A stretch of 64,000 nucleotides of DNA from Gemmobacter aquatilis (GCF_900110025.1 NZ_FOCE01000009.1:91196-155195); one strand, 5' to 3'; counted from the first letter of the stretch, positions 22,634 through 31,782 are shown. A program made the numbers and translations. The notes: generated by a model not told the origin, from the sequence alone.

Positions 22634-22707
22634 GGTGCGTCTCCTGTGTTGCTGTACAGGCAACGCGCCGCAGCGCAGGGGGTTCCCGATGTGGCGGCAG
22701 GGCGGTG

Positions 22708-25335
22708 CTACGACGCGCCTTTCAACCCCAGCCGGATCTGCTTTTCGATCTCGACAATGACAAAGAACGCGACCCCGATCGCGAGGATCAGCAGGCCATC
22801 GGTCAGCGGCACCGGCCTTGTGCCAAGGATCGCCTGCAGGGGCGGAAGATATGTCACCGCGAGCTGGGCGGCGGTCATGGCCGCCACAACGGCCCAGACC
22901 ACCCGGGTGCCGCGCGCGGCGGCCCATGTCAGCGAGGTGCTGTGCAGGCTGCGGATGAAGAACAGATGGAAAATCTCCAGCACGACCATCATGTTCATCG
23001 CCATGGTCTGTGCCAGTGCCAGCGGATGGCCTTGGCCGATGGCATAGGTGAAGATGCCAAAGACCGCCGCAAGGAACAGCGCCGCCACCAGCACCACATG
23101 CCAGACCAGCGCAGCGGACAGGATCGGGGCGCTACGGGGGCGGGGCGGGCGGGCCATGGTGCCCGCTTCGGTCGGCTCGAAGGCCAGAGCGATTCCCAGC
23201 GTGACCCCGGTAATCAGGTTGACCCAGAGTATCTGGACCGCCGTGATCGGCAGGGCGAGACCGGCAAGCAAAGCCAGCACCACGGTCAGGGCTTCGCCCG
23301 CACTGGTGGGCAGCTCGAAACTGATCACCTTTTTCAGGTTGTCATAAACCGTGCGCCCCTCGCGCACCGCCGCGGCTATGGAGGCGAAGTTGTCATCCGC
23401 CAGCACCAGAACGGCGGCCTCCTTCGCCGCCTCGGAGCCTTTCAGCCCCATGGCGATGCCCGCATCGGCACGTTTGAGCGCGGGCGCATCGTTCACCCCG
23501 TCGCCGGTCATGGCAACCGACAGGCCGTTGGCCTGCAGCGCGGTCACGAGGCGCAGCTTGTGTTCCGGGCTGGTGCGGGCAAAGACATCGACCGTTGCCA
23601 CCTCCAGCGCCAGTTGCGCATCGTCCAGCCTGTCAAGGTCGGCGCCGGTCAGCACGCGGTCCGGGTTTTCCAGCCCGATCCGGGCAGCGATGGCGCGGGC
23701 CGTGCCGGCATGGTCGCCGGTGATCATCTTGACGCGGATACCCGCCGCCCGACATTCGGCCACGGCGGCAATCGCCTCGGGGCGCGGCGGGTCGATCAGG
23801 CCGATGAGGCCAAGGAACCTCAGACCATCCTCAAGATGCGCGGGGTCGATCCATTTGCCGGCCTTGACCCGCTCGGCCAGCGCCAGAACGCGCAGCCCCT
23901 GCGCCGCCATTGCTTCGGCGCGCTGGTGCCAGTGCTGGATATCGAGCCCGGCACACATGCGCAGCACCCGTTCGGGGGCGCCCTTCACATGGACCATGCG
24001 CCCTTCGGCGCTTTCGGTCAGCACCGCCATGAAGCGATGGCGGGAATCGAAGGGTATGGCATCCAGCCGCCGGGCCGTCGCACGGGGATCGGGGATCACC
24101 TTGCCCGCAAAGGCCAGCAGCGCGCCCTCCATCGGATCGCCCTCGACCGTCCAGACCCCATCCCGGCAGATCAGACCGGCATCGTTGCACAGGGCCGCCG
24201 CCCGTGCGAGCCGCGACAGATCGCCCGCAGGTGTCACCGCGCCTTCGGGCGCATAGCCCGCGCCCGAGATCGCAAAACTGCCAGCCGGGGTTTCGGCGGC
24301 GGCCACAACCATCTCGTTGCGGGTCAGGGTGCCCGTCTTGTCGGTGCAGATCACCGAGACAGAGCCGATCGCCTCGATCGCGGGCAGACGGCGGACAATG
24401 GCGTGGCGCCGCGCCATGGCCTGCACCCCGATGGCCAGAGTGATGGTCATCACGGCGGGCAATCCTTCGGGGATCGCGGCCACGGCGATGCCGATCACGG
24501 CCATGAACATCTCGGAAAAGTCGCGCCTGTCCACGAAATGGCCATAGGCGAGCAGAAGGCCCGAAGAGAGCAGGATCAGAAACGACAGCCAGCGCGCGAA
24601 CCTGTCCATCTGTGCGACCAGCGGGGTCGTCAGCGAATCGACACTGGCCAGCAGCCCGCCGATCCGGCCGATCTCGGTGCGGCTGCCAGTTGCCACCACC
24701 AGCCCGCGCGCGGTGCCCTGCGTCAGCAGCGTGCCAGACCACAGCATCGAGCGACGGTCGCCAAGGGCCGCATCGGCGCCAACCGGCCCCGGTGCCTTCT
24801 CCACCGGCACGGATTCGCCCGTCAGGATCGCCTCCTGCGCCGCCAGCCCGCGCGCCTCGAGGATCCGCAGGTCGGCGGGCACCTTGTCTCCCGCCTCCAG
24901 AAGCACGATGTCGCCGGGCACCAGATCGGCCCCGTCCACCGTCACCCGCGCGCCACCGCGCAAGACGGCGGCGCGGGGGGCCAGCATCTTGCGGATCGCG
25001 GACATCGCGGTTTCGGCCCTGCCCTCTTGCAGAAAGCCGATCACGGCATTGGCAAGCACCACGGCCAGAATGACCCCGGTATCCACCCAGTGCTGCAAGG
25101 CGCCGGTCACCACGGCAGAGGCAAGCAGCACATAGATCAGCACATTGTGAAACTGCAGGACAAAACGCAGGACCGGCCCGCGCGCCCGTATCTCGGGCAG
25201 GCGGTTCGGCCCATGCTGTGCCCGCCGCCGGTCGGCCTCGTCGTGGCTCAGCCCCTCGGGCCCGGCCTGCAGCGCGGCAAGGCAGGCCTCGGCGGGCAGG
25301 CTGTGCGGCATGGCGAGGGGGGTGGGCAGGGGCAT
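22708..25335 (-). CDS. P-type cation-transporting ATPase (type II, Ca/Na-like)
   Basis: This 875-residue pump has all the catalytic motifs: actuator [10 protein letters not shown] (about residue 165), phosphorylation site [13 protein letters not shown], nucleotide-domain [11 protein letters not shown], hinge [22 protein letters not shown], and the helix-4 sequence [12 protein letters not shown] typical of type II (Ca2+, Na+ or H+) pumps. An N-terminal cation-ATPase domain precedes helices M1-M2, and six helices follow the hinge. No metal-binding CPC motif is present, so heavy-metal transport is unlikely. The start is uncertain: the frame is open far upstream, and I chose the ATG at 25335 ([17 protein letters not shown]). 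The ion is not predictable. It is divergent from the ECF sigma gene. Confidence 0.88.
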   Translation of the reverse strand: MPLPTPLAMPHSLPAEACLAALQAGPEGLSHDEADRRRAQHGPNRLPEIRARGPVLRFVLQFHNVLIYVLLASAVVTGALQHWVDTGVILAVVLANAVIGFLQEGRAETAMSAIRKMLAPRAAVLRGGARVTVDGADLVPGDIVLLEAGDKVPADLRILEARGLAAQEAILTGESVPVEKAPGPVGADAALGDRRSMLWSGTLLTQGTARGLVVATGSRTEIGRIGGLLASVDSLTTPLVAQMDRFARWLSFLILLSSGLLLAYGHFVDRRDFSEMFMAVIGIAVAAIPEGLPAVMTITLAIGVQAMARRHAIVRRLPAIEAIGSVSVICTDKTGTLTRNEMVVAAAETPAGSFAISGAGYAPEGAVTPAGDLSRLARAAALCNDAGLICRDGVWTVEGDPMEGALLAFAGKVIPDPRATARRLDAIPFDSRHRFMAVLTESAEGRMVHVKGAPERVLRMCAGLDIQHWHQRAEAMAAQGLRVLALAERVKAGKWIDPAHLEDGLRFLGLIGLIDPPRPEAIAAVAECRAAGIRVKMITGDHAGTARAIAARIGLENPDRVLTGADLDRLDDAQLALEVATVDVFARTSPEHKLRLVTALQANGLSVAMTGDGVNDAPALKRADAGIAMGLKGSEAAKEAAVLVLADDNFASIAAAVREGRTVYDNLKKVISFELPTSAGEALTVVLALLAGLALPITAVQILWVNLITGVTLGIALAFEPTEAGTMARPPRPRSAPILSAALVWHVVLVAALFLAAVFGIFTYAIGQGHPLALAQTMAMNMMVVLEIFHLFFIRSLHSTSLTWAAARGTRVVWAVVAAMTAAQLAVTYLPPLQAILGTRPVPLTDGLLILAIGVAFFVIVEIEKQIRLGLKGAS

Positions 25336-25601
25336 GGGCAATCCGGTACTCCAGGCAACATGCGCCGTGCTGCAGGCGTCAGAGATCGGCCAGACAGGCG
25401 GCGGCTTCGCAGCGACGGGTTCAAAAGGCACCAGATCCTGCGACCGATCCAGCGCTAACCGATGGACAGTAACAGATTGATCGCAAAACGGCGGACCCCT
25501 CGATGCGCGCAAGGGTGCCCCGCCGGACCCCCCGCCGTTTCTGTCCCCCATCGCCACAGCACCCTGTTTGGGGTGCGCATGAAAAAAATGTTCGCCTTTC
25601 G

Positions 25602-25626
25602 GGAATAGCGGCGCATCTGAAGCGTT
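25602..25626 (+). promoter_or_regulatory. ECF-type promoter of the sigma/anti-sigma operon
   Basis: GGAAT (25602-25606), then 16 bp, then CGTT (25623-25626), about 33 bp before the sigma start. The same pattern at the same spacing precedes three nearby transcription units (27045, 28402 and 29890), so the sigma factor probably drives its own gene. The remaining 25336-25600 gap between the ATPase and sigma genes shows no gene. Confidence 0.62.
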
Positions 25627-25658
25627 TTCGGCAATGATCACCCATGAGGATGGACAGG

Positions 25659-26180
25659 ATGACCGATCAGGGCGCGGAAATCGCCTTCCGGCGCGAGCTG
25701 GTGGGGTTGGTGCCAAAGCTCAGGCGCTTTGCGCTGAGCCTTGCAGGCCATATGCAGGATGCGGATGATCTGGTGCAGGCGGCCTGCGAAAAGGCGCTGA
25801 AAAACCGCAGCCAGTTCCAGCCGGGCAGCCGGATGGACAGCTGGATGTATCGCATCGTCCAGACGCTGTGGCTGGATGACCGGCGCCGTCACAAGGTGCG
25901 TGGCACCTCGATTGATCCCGAGGACGCGCATCTGTCGGATGGCGGAAAGGCCGCCAGCCTGCCCGAAGACCGCATGATGCTGGCCAAGGTGCGTGTCGCC
26001 ATGGGCAGCCTGCCCGAAGGCCAGCGCGAGGTTCTGTCGCTTGTCGCGATCGAGGGGTTGAGCTACCGCGAAACCGCCGATGTACTGGGCCTGCCCATCG
26101 GCACAGTGATGAGCCGCCTGTCCCGCGCCCGCGACAGTCTGCTTCCGAAACTTGGCCTCGCCGAAGGACACCGCCAATGA
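25659..26180 (+). CDS. ECF sigma factor (sigma-70 family)
   Basis: This 173-residue protein has region 2 (ALSLAGHMQDADDLVQAACEKALKN through MDSWMYRIVQTLWLDDRRR) and region 4 (LPEGQREVLSLVAIEGLSYRETADVLGLPIGTVMSRLSRARDSL), with the short linker of ECF sigmas. Three in-frame ATGs occur. The one at 25659 has GAGGA at 8-bp spacing, so the protein probably begins MTDQGAEIAF. The stop overlaps the anti-sigma start (ATGA). A GGAAT-N16-CGTT promoter precedes the gene. Confidence 0.93.
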   Translation: MTDQGAEIAFRRELVGLVPKLRRFALSLAGHMQDADDLVQAACEKALKNRSQFQPGSRMDSWMYRIVQTLWLDDRRRHKVRGTSIDPEDAHLSDGGKAASLPEDRMMLAKVRVAMGSLPEGQREVLSLVAIEGLSYRETADVLGLPIGTVMSRLSRARDSLLPKLGLAEGHRQ

Positions 26181-26923
26181 CCCGCAAACCGATGATCGAC
26201 AAGGACCGGCTGGCCGCCTTCGCCGATGGCGAACTGTCGCCCGAAGAGGCCGCCGCCGTGGTCATGCATCTGGCCGACCACCCCGAGGATCAGGCCTGGG
26301 TGGACGAGGTGATGGCGGCGAACATGGCGCTGGCGCGGGCCTTCGCTGCGCCGATGGCAGAGCCGGTGCCGGATCGCTTTCAGGCGCTGATCCTGCCCGA
26401 TGCCGACCCTGCGGCGCATGTGGTCGCGTTCCGCCCCCGCTGGTCCATGCCCCGGATCTGGGCCGGGGCCGCGCTCGCTCTGGCTGCGGCGCTGGCGGTG
26501 ATGGCGGTCCTGCCCGAGCCAGACGCCGGGCTGCGCGTCGGCCCGGTAGCGGCGGGTTCGGCGCTGGAGACGGCGCTGATGGCCCAGGCCTCGGGCGCGG
26601 TGCAGCCGCTGGGCGAGGCCGGGCAGTTGACCATCCTTGCCACGCTGCCCGCGACCGGCGGGTATTGCCGCGAGTTTGAACTGGTCGCACCAGAGACGGG
26701 GGATATTCAACTGGGTCTGGCCTGCCGCGCAGGAACGGGATGGGCGGTGGATGTGCTGCTGGCCGAAACCGCCGCAACCGGGGGCGAGACGGCCTCGGGC
26801 TATCTGCCCGCCTCGGGCAACGATGCGGGCGCGATTGATCCCTGGCTGGATCGGCGCGGGGCGGGCATGGCGCTTTCCGCCGACGAGGAAGCCGCGCTGA
26901 TCCAGCATGGCTGGTCATCCTGA
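26177..26923 (+). CDS. Membrane-anchored anti-sigma factor
   Basis: This 248-residue protein overlaps the sigma gene by 4 bp. The N-terminus IDKDRLAAFADGELSPEEAAAVVMHLADHPEDQ is the anti-sigma domain pattern (helix with -YVDGEL-like core). One membrane helix follows (IWAGAALALAAALAVMAVL, about residues 92-111). The C-terminal 135 residues are extracytoplasmic, with two cysteines (GGYCREF and GLACRAG) that might sense redox state. No zinc-binding HxxxCxxC is visible. It would hold the sigma factor at the membrane until an envelope signal releases it. Confidence 0.85.
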   Translation: MTRKPMIDKDRLAAFADGELSPEEAAAVVMHLADHPEDQAWVDEVMAANMALARAFAAPMAEPVPDRFQALILPDADPAAHVVAFRPRWSMPRIWAGAALALAAALAVMAVLPEPDAGLRVGPVAAGSALETALMAQASGAVQPLGEAGQLTILATLPATGGYCREFELVAPETGDIQLGLACRAGTGWAVDVLLAETAATGGETASGYLPASGNDAGAIDPWLDRRGAGMALSADEEAALIQHGWSS

Positions 26924-27007
26924 GGGGGCCACCGGCACGACAGACCGCGCGCCTCGCCTGTCATGGGCGGGGCGCCATGCTTTTACGGCCTGCCGTCCGG
27001 GCAATCT

Positions 27008-27057
27008 CGGGATCTATTATTCTTTGTAAAATAGAGAGATAGGTGGAATAGATCCCG
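27008..27057. repeat. Long-range inverted repeat before the Ser/Asn-repeat gene
   Basis: CGGGATCTATT (27008-27018) and AATAGATCCCG (27047-27057) are perfect 11-bp inverted arms 28 bp apart. The right arm overlaps the -35 element of the predicted ECF promoter (GGAAT at 27045-27049), so a protein bound to the arms, or a cruciform, would affect this promoter. Confidence 0.55.
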
Positions 27058-27069
27058 GGCTGCGGCGTT
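27045..27069 (+). promoter_or_regulatory. ECF-type promoter of the Ser/Asn-repeat gene
   Basis: GGAAT (27045-27049), a 16-bp spacer beginning AGATC, and CGTT (27066-27069) lie 36 bp before the ATG at 27105. Spacing is identical to the sigma gene promoter, and the extended -35 GGAATAGATC is shared with the DUF6065-like gene. Confidence 0.65.
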
Positions 27070-27104
27070 GTTCTGGTACGAAACCCAAACCAATGGAGAG
27101 TGCC

Positions 27105-27473
27105 ATGAAAGTCTTCAAAACCCTGCTGACCGCCGTGATCGTGACCGCGACCGCCACCTTGCCGGGCATCGCCGCCCCCTTCGCCAAGGGACACCCCGCG
27201 CTGGTCGTGCCGCTGGGCACCTTCCTGTCCGACGATCCCGTTGAACAGGTGCATTTCCTTGTGAAAAAGAAGAAGGGCGGCAAGAAACCCTTCACCCGCG
27301 ATCACCGCGACGATGACGACCGGGACGATGACCGCCGCTCGCGCGGCAATTCGAACAGTTCCAGCAATTCCAACTCCAACAGTTCGAGCAATTCGTCTTC
27401 CAACAGTTCCAGCAATTCCTCGTCGAACTCCTCGTCGAACAGTTCCTCCAACAATGATCGCGACGACGATTGA
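27105..27473 (+). CDS. Exported low-complexity Ser/Asn-repeat protein
   Basis: This 122-residue protein starts with a signal peptide (MKVFKTLLTAVIVTATATLP, cleavage near GIAA-PFA). About 40 ordinary residues follow (HPALVVPLGTFLSDDPVEQVHFL). A basic patch (KKKKGGKK) comes next, then an Asp/Arg stretch (DHRDDDDRDDDRRSRG), then about 36 residues of almost pure Ser and Asn in an S-S-N register, ending NNDRDDD. The tail looks like a flexible secreted or surface linker. The start at 27105 is favoured over 27093 by the GGAG at 27095. It has its own ECF-type promoter and terminator. No family is recognised. Confidence 0.75.
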   Translation: MKVFKTLLTAVIVTATATLPGIAAPFAKGHPALVVPLGTFLSDDPVEQVHFLVKKKKGGKKPFTRDHRDDDDRDDDRRSRGNSNSSSNSNSNSSSNSSSNSSSNSSSNSSSNSSSNNDRDDD

Positions 27474-27497
27474 TCGCGCCGGACACCAGACTGAAAG

Positions 27498-27531
27498 GGC
27501 CGCGAGAGTTCCTCGCGGCCTTGCCTGTTTT
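27498..27531 (+). terminator. Terminator of the Ser/Asn-repeat gene
   Basis: GGCCGCGAG - AGTTC - CTCGCGGCC, followed by TTGCCTGTTTT, lies 25 bp after the stop codon. Confidence 0.85.
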
Positions 27532-27574
27532 GGGGCAGGCAGATCGGCCCGACAGGATGGCGCATGGCGTGGCG

Positions 27575-27611
27575 GTGCCCAAACAAAAGACCGCAGGGTC
27601 ACCTGCGGTCT
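27575..27611 (-). terminator. Terminator of the DUF6065-like gene
   Basis: Reading leftward, AGACCGCAGG - TGAC - CCTGCGGTCT is followed by TTTGTTTGG. It ends the leftward unit whose last gene stops at 27643. Confidence 0.83.
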
Positions 27612-27642
27612 GTGTCACCCCGGGGGGCGCCTGTCCCCGGGT

Positions 27643-28350
27643 CTAGCGCTTGGCCCGTGCCTGCTGGCGATACCAGCCCTCCTGCGCCTGCGTGTTGCGC
27701 AGGATCTTTTGCCGCGTCTCGGCCTCGACCGTAGTTTCGGCGCGGATCTCGGCGGGCAGTTCGGCGCTGTCGCGGCGGAACGGGATTACCTGTGCCAGCG
27801 GCGACCCCTTTTCGATCACATGCAGCCCATCCTCGCCGATGGCGAAGAACGGAAAATGGATGGGCGCGCGGTAGGTGTCGGTATCGACGATCCCGGCCAC
27901 GATCTCGATCACGCCATTCGGGCGGTTCAGCGGGTTGACGAACAGGCAGCTCCAGCCCGGCGGGGTGGTGATGGTCCAGTAATTATGCACCTTGCAGGGC
28001 GGGCGCGGCCCCCACGGGTTGCCTTTCACCTGATGTGCGCCGTGGTTCGAAACCATGCTGCGGTCGAAATCCCAGCCCGCATCGACCCGCGCGCCCCCCT
28101 CGGAAATCTCAAGCCGCACGGTGGCGGCAAAGGGGATGATCCAGCCGGTGGTCATCGCGTCCAGAAACGGCAGGCAGCGCTTGACGGTCAGCCCGCTGTC
28201 ATTCCGCGCCAGCTTTGCGTCATCGACGGCGGGCAGGCGGCGGAACCAGTGGGGCAGATAGGCCTTGGACGGCACCGGCGGCGCAATGACACCGTGATCT
28301 GCCGGGGCGCAGGTGAAGCGGATGGCGGGGGCAGGGCGTTTGCGGAACAT
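27643..28350 (-). CDS. DUF6065-like protein, ECF regulon member
   Basis: This 235-residue protein without signal peptide or helix begins MFRKRPAPAIRFTCAPADHG. It contains AYLPHWFRRLPAVDD, GLTVKRCLPFLDAMTTGWIIPF, FDRSMVSNHGAHQVKGNP, and KVHNYWTITTPPGWSCLFVNPLN. That order of conserved patches resembles what I recall of DUF6065, found in bacteria and large phages. The function is unknown. The ATG at 28350 follows AGGAGGATGAC. Its own GGAAT-N16-CGTT promoter overlaps the 3' end of the protease gene upstream, linking it to the neighbouring ECF sigma. Confidence 0.6.
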   Translation of the reverse strand: MFRKRPAPAIRFTCAPADHGVIAPPVPSKAYLPHWFRRLPAVDDAKLARNDSGLTVKRCLPFLDAMTTGWIIPFAATVRLEISEGGARVDAGWDFDRSMVSNHGAHQVKGNPWGPRPPCKVHNYWTITTPPGWSCLFVNPLNRPNGVIEIVAGIVDTDTYRAPIHFPFFAIGEDGLHVIEKGSPLAQVIPFRRDSAELPAEIRAETTVEAETRQKILRNTQAQEGWYRQQARAKR

Positions 28351-28377
28351 GTCATCCTCCTGGAAACCATGCCGCAC

Positions 28378-28402
28378 AACGCGTGGAAGGGCGATCTATT
28401 CC
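28378..28402 (-). promoter_or_regulatory. ECF-type promoter of the DUF6065-like gene
   Basis: On the minus strand GGAAT (28402-28398), 16 bp beginning AGATC, and CGTT (28381-28378) lie 28 bp before the ATG. The element overlaps the stop codon of the upstream protease gene, so it allows separate transcription of the second gene. Confidence 0.65.
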
Positions 28403-29826
28403 CCCGGCGGCAGGATTGCGGGTGCCGCAGGTCTTTCGGCGGCGGGCAGGGCGGGGCACAGCGCGCCCGCCTGCAGCAGCCCGTGGCCAAACACATCGTC
28501 GCGCCCCGTATCGCCCGAATCCCGGGCGGTGCCCGCAAGCCGCGCCGCAACCTCCTCCGAGCCAAGTGCGGGGGCCTGTGCCAGAACCAGCGCGGCGGCG
28601 GCGGTCACGAAGGGCGTTGCAAACGAGGTGCCGGTCTGCGCGCGCGCCCCGCGGATCGAGGTGGCCAGCAAAAGCCCCACCCCGGGCGCCGCCAGATCGA
28701 CCTCCGCCCCGCGCTGCGCTGCCCGGTACACCCGCCCGCGCGAATCCAGCGCGGTGACGCCGATCACCCCCGCATAGGCGGCAGGATAGGCGACCGGTTG
28801 CTGCGCGCCGCCATTGCCCACGGCAGCCACCAGCACCATGCTGCGGTCTTCGATCAGCCGGCGCACCATGGTTTCAAGCGCGGTATTGGCTGGCCCGGCC
28901 AGCGACAGGTTCACCACCCGCACCCCGTGGCTGTCCATCAGGTCAAGCCCGCGCAACAGGGCCACGACATCGGCCCGCTCGTCCCGCCCGGCGCGGGTGA
29001 AGACATCGACCACCACATAGCGCGCCTCGGGCAGCAGCCCTTCGACCCGCGATCCCGGGCGGCCCGCCAGCACGGACAGGACCGCCGTGCCATGCACCTT
29101 GGCCGACGGATCTCCACCTTCGGCTGCAAGGCCCTGCACGTCGATCCTTGCGCCGGTCAGCAGGTCATGCGTCTGGTTTACGCCGGTGTCGATCACGCCG
29201 ATCACGGGCGGCACCGCGCACCGCGCCGCCCGCGCTGCGGCGTCGGGCCAGCCGACCAGCGCATGGGACTGGCAGTTGCCATGGCGGCAATCGGCGGGGG
29301 CGGGCGATGGGGCGGCGGCGGGCAGGATGTCCTGTCCGCTGCGGTAATAGTGGTTGAAATCCGCCGTCCCGCCACTGGGCAGGGCGCGCACCCGGTCCCG
29401 GGCGGTGGTCAGCGTCACCCCGGGCGGCGGGGCAAAGCGGTGCAGGTCGCGGCCGAACCCGGGCAAGGCCCGCGTCTCGATCAGCGCGAAGCCTTCCCCC
29501 AGCAAGACCGCCGCATCCCCTGCCGTCAGGCCGAGCGTCACGATCTCGGGCGCGAATGTCGGGGGCGGGGGCACCGGCGCGGGCGCGATCACCCGAGGGG
29601 CGACCCGGCGCTGCCGCAGCGGGGCAGGGCCCCCCCGCCCCTGCGCGCGGGCGGTCGGCCTGTCGCCATTCCCCCGGTCATCGTCATCACGCCCGCCATC
29701 ATCATCGTCGTCGTCTGCCCAGGCCGCGCCCATCGACGGGTCAGGCCCACCGGCCCAAGGCGTGGCACCCGCCATCGCAGTGATCAACAGCAGTATGGTC
29801 AAGCGGGTCAGGGCAGGGCGGTTCAT
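28396..29826 (-). CDS. Exported subtilisin-like (S8) serine protease
   Basis: This 476-residue protease begins MNRPALTRLTILLLITAMAG, a signal peptide. An Asp/Gly/Arg stretch follows (ADDDDDDGGRDDDDRG), then a prodomain-like region and the S8 fold. The catalytic Asp is in VIGVIDTGVNQTHD (about residue 214), His in SAKVHGTAVLSVLAG, the oxyanion Asn in VAAVGNGGAQQP and Ser in TGTSFATPFVTAAAA. It probably acts in the periplasm or outside the cell. It shares the ECF-type promoter with the sigma operon and may degrade envelope proteins or cleave regulon partners. The acidic stretch resembles that in the Ser/Asn-repeat protein. Confidence 0.9.
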   Translation of the reverse strand: MNRPALTRLTILLLITAMAGATPWAGGPDPSMGAAWADDDDDDGGRDDDDRGNGDRPTARAQGRGGPAPLRQRRVAPRVIAPAPVPPPPTFAPEIVTLGLTAGDAAVLLGEGFALIETRALPGFGRDLHRFAPPPGVTLTTARDRVRALPSGGTADFNHYYRSGQDILPAAAPSPAPADCRHGNCQSHALVGWPDAAARAARCAVPPVIGVIDTGVNQTHDLLTGARIDVQGLAAEGGDPSAKVHGTAVLSVLAGRPGSRVEGLLPEARYVVVDVFTRAGRDERADVVALLRGLDLMDSHGVRVVNLSLAGPANTALETMVRRLIEDRSMVLVAAVGNGGAQQPVAYPAAYAGVIGVTALDSRGRVYRAAQRGAEVDLAAPGVGLLLATSIRGARAQTGTSFATPFVTAAAALVLAQAPALGSEEVAARLAGTARDSGDTGRDDVFGHGLLQAGALCPALPAAERPAAPAILPPGE

Positions 29827-29865
29827 GGCGATGCGTATCCGTGGCTGAACGTCGTGGATTGCAAC

Positions 29866-29890
29866 AACGTGTGTCACACAGATCTAGTCC
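29866..29890 (-). promoter_or_regulatory. ECF-type promoter of the S8 protease gene
   Basis: On the minus strand GGACT (29890-29886), 16 bp beginning AGATC, and CGTTGT lie about 40 bp before the ATG at 29826. Only one base of the GGAATAGATC extended -35 element differs from the other two effector promoters. Confidence 0.6.
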
Positions 29891-30036
29891 ATCCGCGCCC
29901 CGATGACAGGGCCTGCTGCCCGACCCGCCCCGTCGCCGCCGCCTTCGGCCATACCCTCCCCCATTCCGCGTGGATATTTTCAACGGAGGGCTGAGAAAGG
30001 CTTGCGGTGCGGGGGCGGGCGCGGCAGGAGAAGGGC

Positions 30037-31782
30037 ATGAGTGAACGGGCTTTCCTGAATGTGGCGGCGTCGCTGACCGGGCGGCGCTGGGTTGGGCCGG
30101 GGGCCGAGGCCGAGCGGATGGCGGAAGCCATGGCGCAGGTGACGCGCCTGCCCTTGGCGCTGTGCCTGACGCTGGTGAAGCGCGACGTGGCACCCGAGGC
30201 GGCGGCGGCCTATCTCGCCCCCGCCCTGCGCGATCTGCTGCCCGATCCGCTGAGCTTGCGGGATATGGGCCGCGCGGCGGAGCGGTTTCTGGCTGCCGTG
30301 GCGCGGCGCGAACGGATTGCGATCTTTGCCGATTACGATGTGGATGGCGGATCGTCCGCCGCCCTGCTGCTGGTCTGGCTGCGTGCGATGGGGCGGCAGG
30401 CCACGCTTTATATCCCCGACCGGATCGACGAGGGCTATGGCCCGAACGTGCCGGCCATGCAGGCGCTTGCGGCGACGCATGACCTGATCCTCTGTGTCGA
30501 TTGCGGCACCCTGAGCCACGAGCCGATTGCGGCCGCCAAGGGGGCGGATGTGGTGGTGCTGGATCACCATCTGGGTGGCGAGACGCTGCCCGAGGCGCTG
30601 GCCGTGGTGAACCCCAACCGGCAGGACGAGGATGGATCTCTGGCGCATCTCTGTGCCGCCTCGGTGGTGTTTCTGCTGCTGGTCGAGGCGAACCGGCGGT
30701 TGCGCGCCGAAGGGGTTGCCGGGCCGGATCTGATGGCGCTGCTGGATCTGGTGGCGCTGGCCACGGTGGCGGATGTGGCGCCACTGATCGGGGTGAACCG
30801 GGCTTTCGTGCGTCAGGGGCTGCGCGTGATGGCCCGGCGCGAGCGGGTTGGCCTGCGGGCGCTGGCCGATGTGGCGCGGATGGATACGGCGCCCACCCCC
30901 TATGCGCTGGGCTTCCTGCTGGGGCCGCGGGTTAATGCGGGTGGGCGAATCGGCCAGGCCGATCTGGGCGCGCGGCTGCTGGCCACCGATGACCCCGCCG
31001 AAGCCGCAGCTTTGGCCGAACGTCTGGATGTGCTGAACACCGAACGGCGCGACATCGAGGCGGCGGTGCGGGCGGCGGCGCTGGCGCAGGCCGAGGCGCG
31101 GGGGCTGGACGGGCCGCTGGTCTGGGCGGCGGGTGCAGGCTGGCATCCCGGCGTGGTGGGCATCGTGGCGGCGCGGCTGAAAGAGGCGACCAACCGGCCT
31201 GCGGTGGTGATCGGGCTGGAAGGCGGCATCGGCAAGGGGTCGGCCCGGTCGGTCAGCGGCGTCGATCTGGGCGCGGCGGTGCAACGCTGTGCCGCCGAGG
31301 GGCTGTTGCTGAAGGGCGGCGGGCACAAGATGGCCGCCGGGCTGACGGTGGCAGAAGATCAGTTGGAAGCGGCAATGGCGCGGCTGGGCGAATTGCTGGC
31401 CAAGCAGGGCGCGGGGGCCGGCGGGCCTGCCGATCTGCGGCTGGATGGCTTGCTGGCACCGGGCGCGGCCACGCTGGCACTGGTAGAGCAGTTGGAAGAG
31501 GCCGGGCCCTTTGGCGCCGCCTCGCCCGCCCCGCGATTCGCCTTCGCCGATTGCGCGGTGCAGGCGCGGCGGATCGGCGAAAGCCATCTGCGGCTGACCT
31601 TCGGCGACGGGCTGGGCGCCAAGCTGGAAGCCATCGCCTTCGGCGCCTTTGACGGGCCTTTGGGGCCTGCCCTGCTGGATCCGGGGCACCAGCGGTTCCA
31701 TCTGGCGGGCAAGCTGGAACTGAACACCTATGGCGGGCGCACGAAGGTTCAGTTGCGGCTGGAAGACGCCGCCCGCGCCTGA
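30037..31782 (+). CDS. recJ: Single-stranded-DNA-specific exonuclease RecJ
   Basis: This 581-residue 5'-3' exonuclease acts in recombination and mismatch repair. DHH-superfamily motifs are visible: IAIFADYDVDGGSSAALLL (about residues 87-105), ILCVDCGT, VVVLDHHLGGE (the DHH motif), and in the DHHA1 part LKGGGHKMAAGLTV. An OB-like C-terminal part (RIGESHLRLTFGDGLGAKLEAIAF) follows. The start at 30037 follows CAGGAGAAGGGC. The frame extends 30 bp further upstream without a ribosome site. Confidence 0.95.
   Translation: MSERAFLNVAASLTGRRWVGPGAEAERMAEAMAQVTRLPLALCLTLVKRDVAPEAAAAYLAPALRDLLPDPLSLRDMGRAAERFLAAVARRERIAIFADYDVDGGSSAALLLVWLRAMGRQATLYIPDRIDEGYGPNVPAMQALAATHDLILCVDCGTLSHEPIAAAKGADVVVLDHHLGGETLPEALAVVNPNRQDEDGSLAHLCAASVVFLLLVEANRRLRAEGVAGPDLMALLDLVALATVADVAPLIGVNRAFVRQGLRVMARRERVGLRALADVARMDTAPTPYALGFLLGPRVNAGGRIGQADLGARLLATDDPAEAAALAERLDVLNTERRDIEAAVRAAALAQAEARGLDGPLVWAAGAGWHPGVVGIVAARLKEATNRPAVVIGLEGGIGKGSARSVSGVDLGAAVQRCAAEGLLLKGGGHKMAAGLTVAEDQLEAAMARLGELLAKQGAGAGGPADLRLDGLLAPGAATLALVEQLEEAGPFGAASPAPRFAFADCAVQARRIGESHLRLTFGDGLGAKLEAIAFGAFDGPLGPALLDPGHQRFHLAGKLELNTYGGRTKVQLRLEDAARA

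Noticed and set aside
22615..25458. A 947-codon plus-strand frame
   Set aside because: It is the shadow of the P-type ATPase gene, whose motifs are all intact on the other strand.
25659..26180. Identifying the sigma factor as EcfG (general stress response)
   Set aside because: The partner is a membrane-spanning anti-sigma rather than NepR, and no PhyR-like gene is adjacent, although the promoter resembles the GGAAC-N16-CGTT type.
27350..27465. Short repeats that could suggest a CRISPR array or tandem-repeat locus
   Set aside because: The repeats are codon-level Ser/Asn repeats without conserved spacers. No CRISPR array or cas gene is seen in the window.
27302..27586. Glu/Leu-rich minus-strand frame opposite the Ser/Asn repeat
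   Set aside because: The repeat codons read backwards give Glu/Leu runs. The plus-strand frame has a signal peptide, promoter and terminator, so the minus frame is an artefact.
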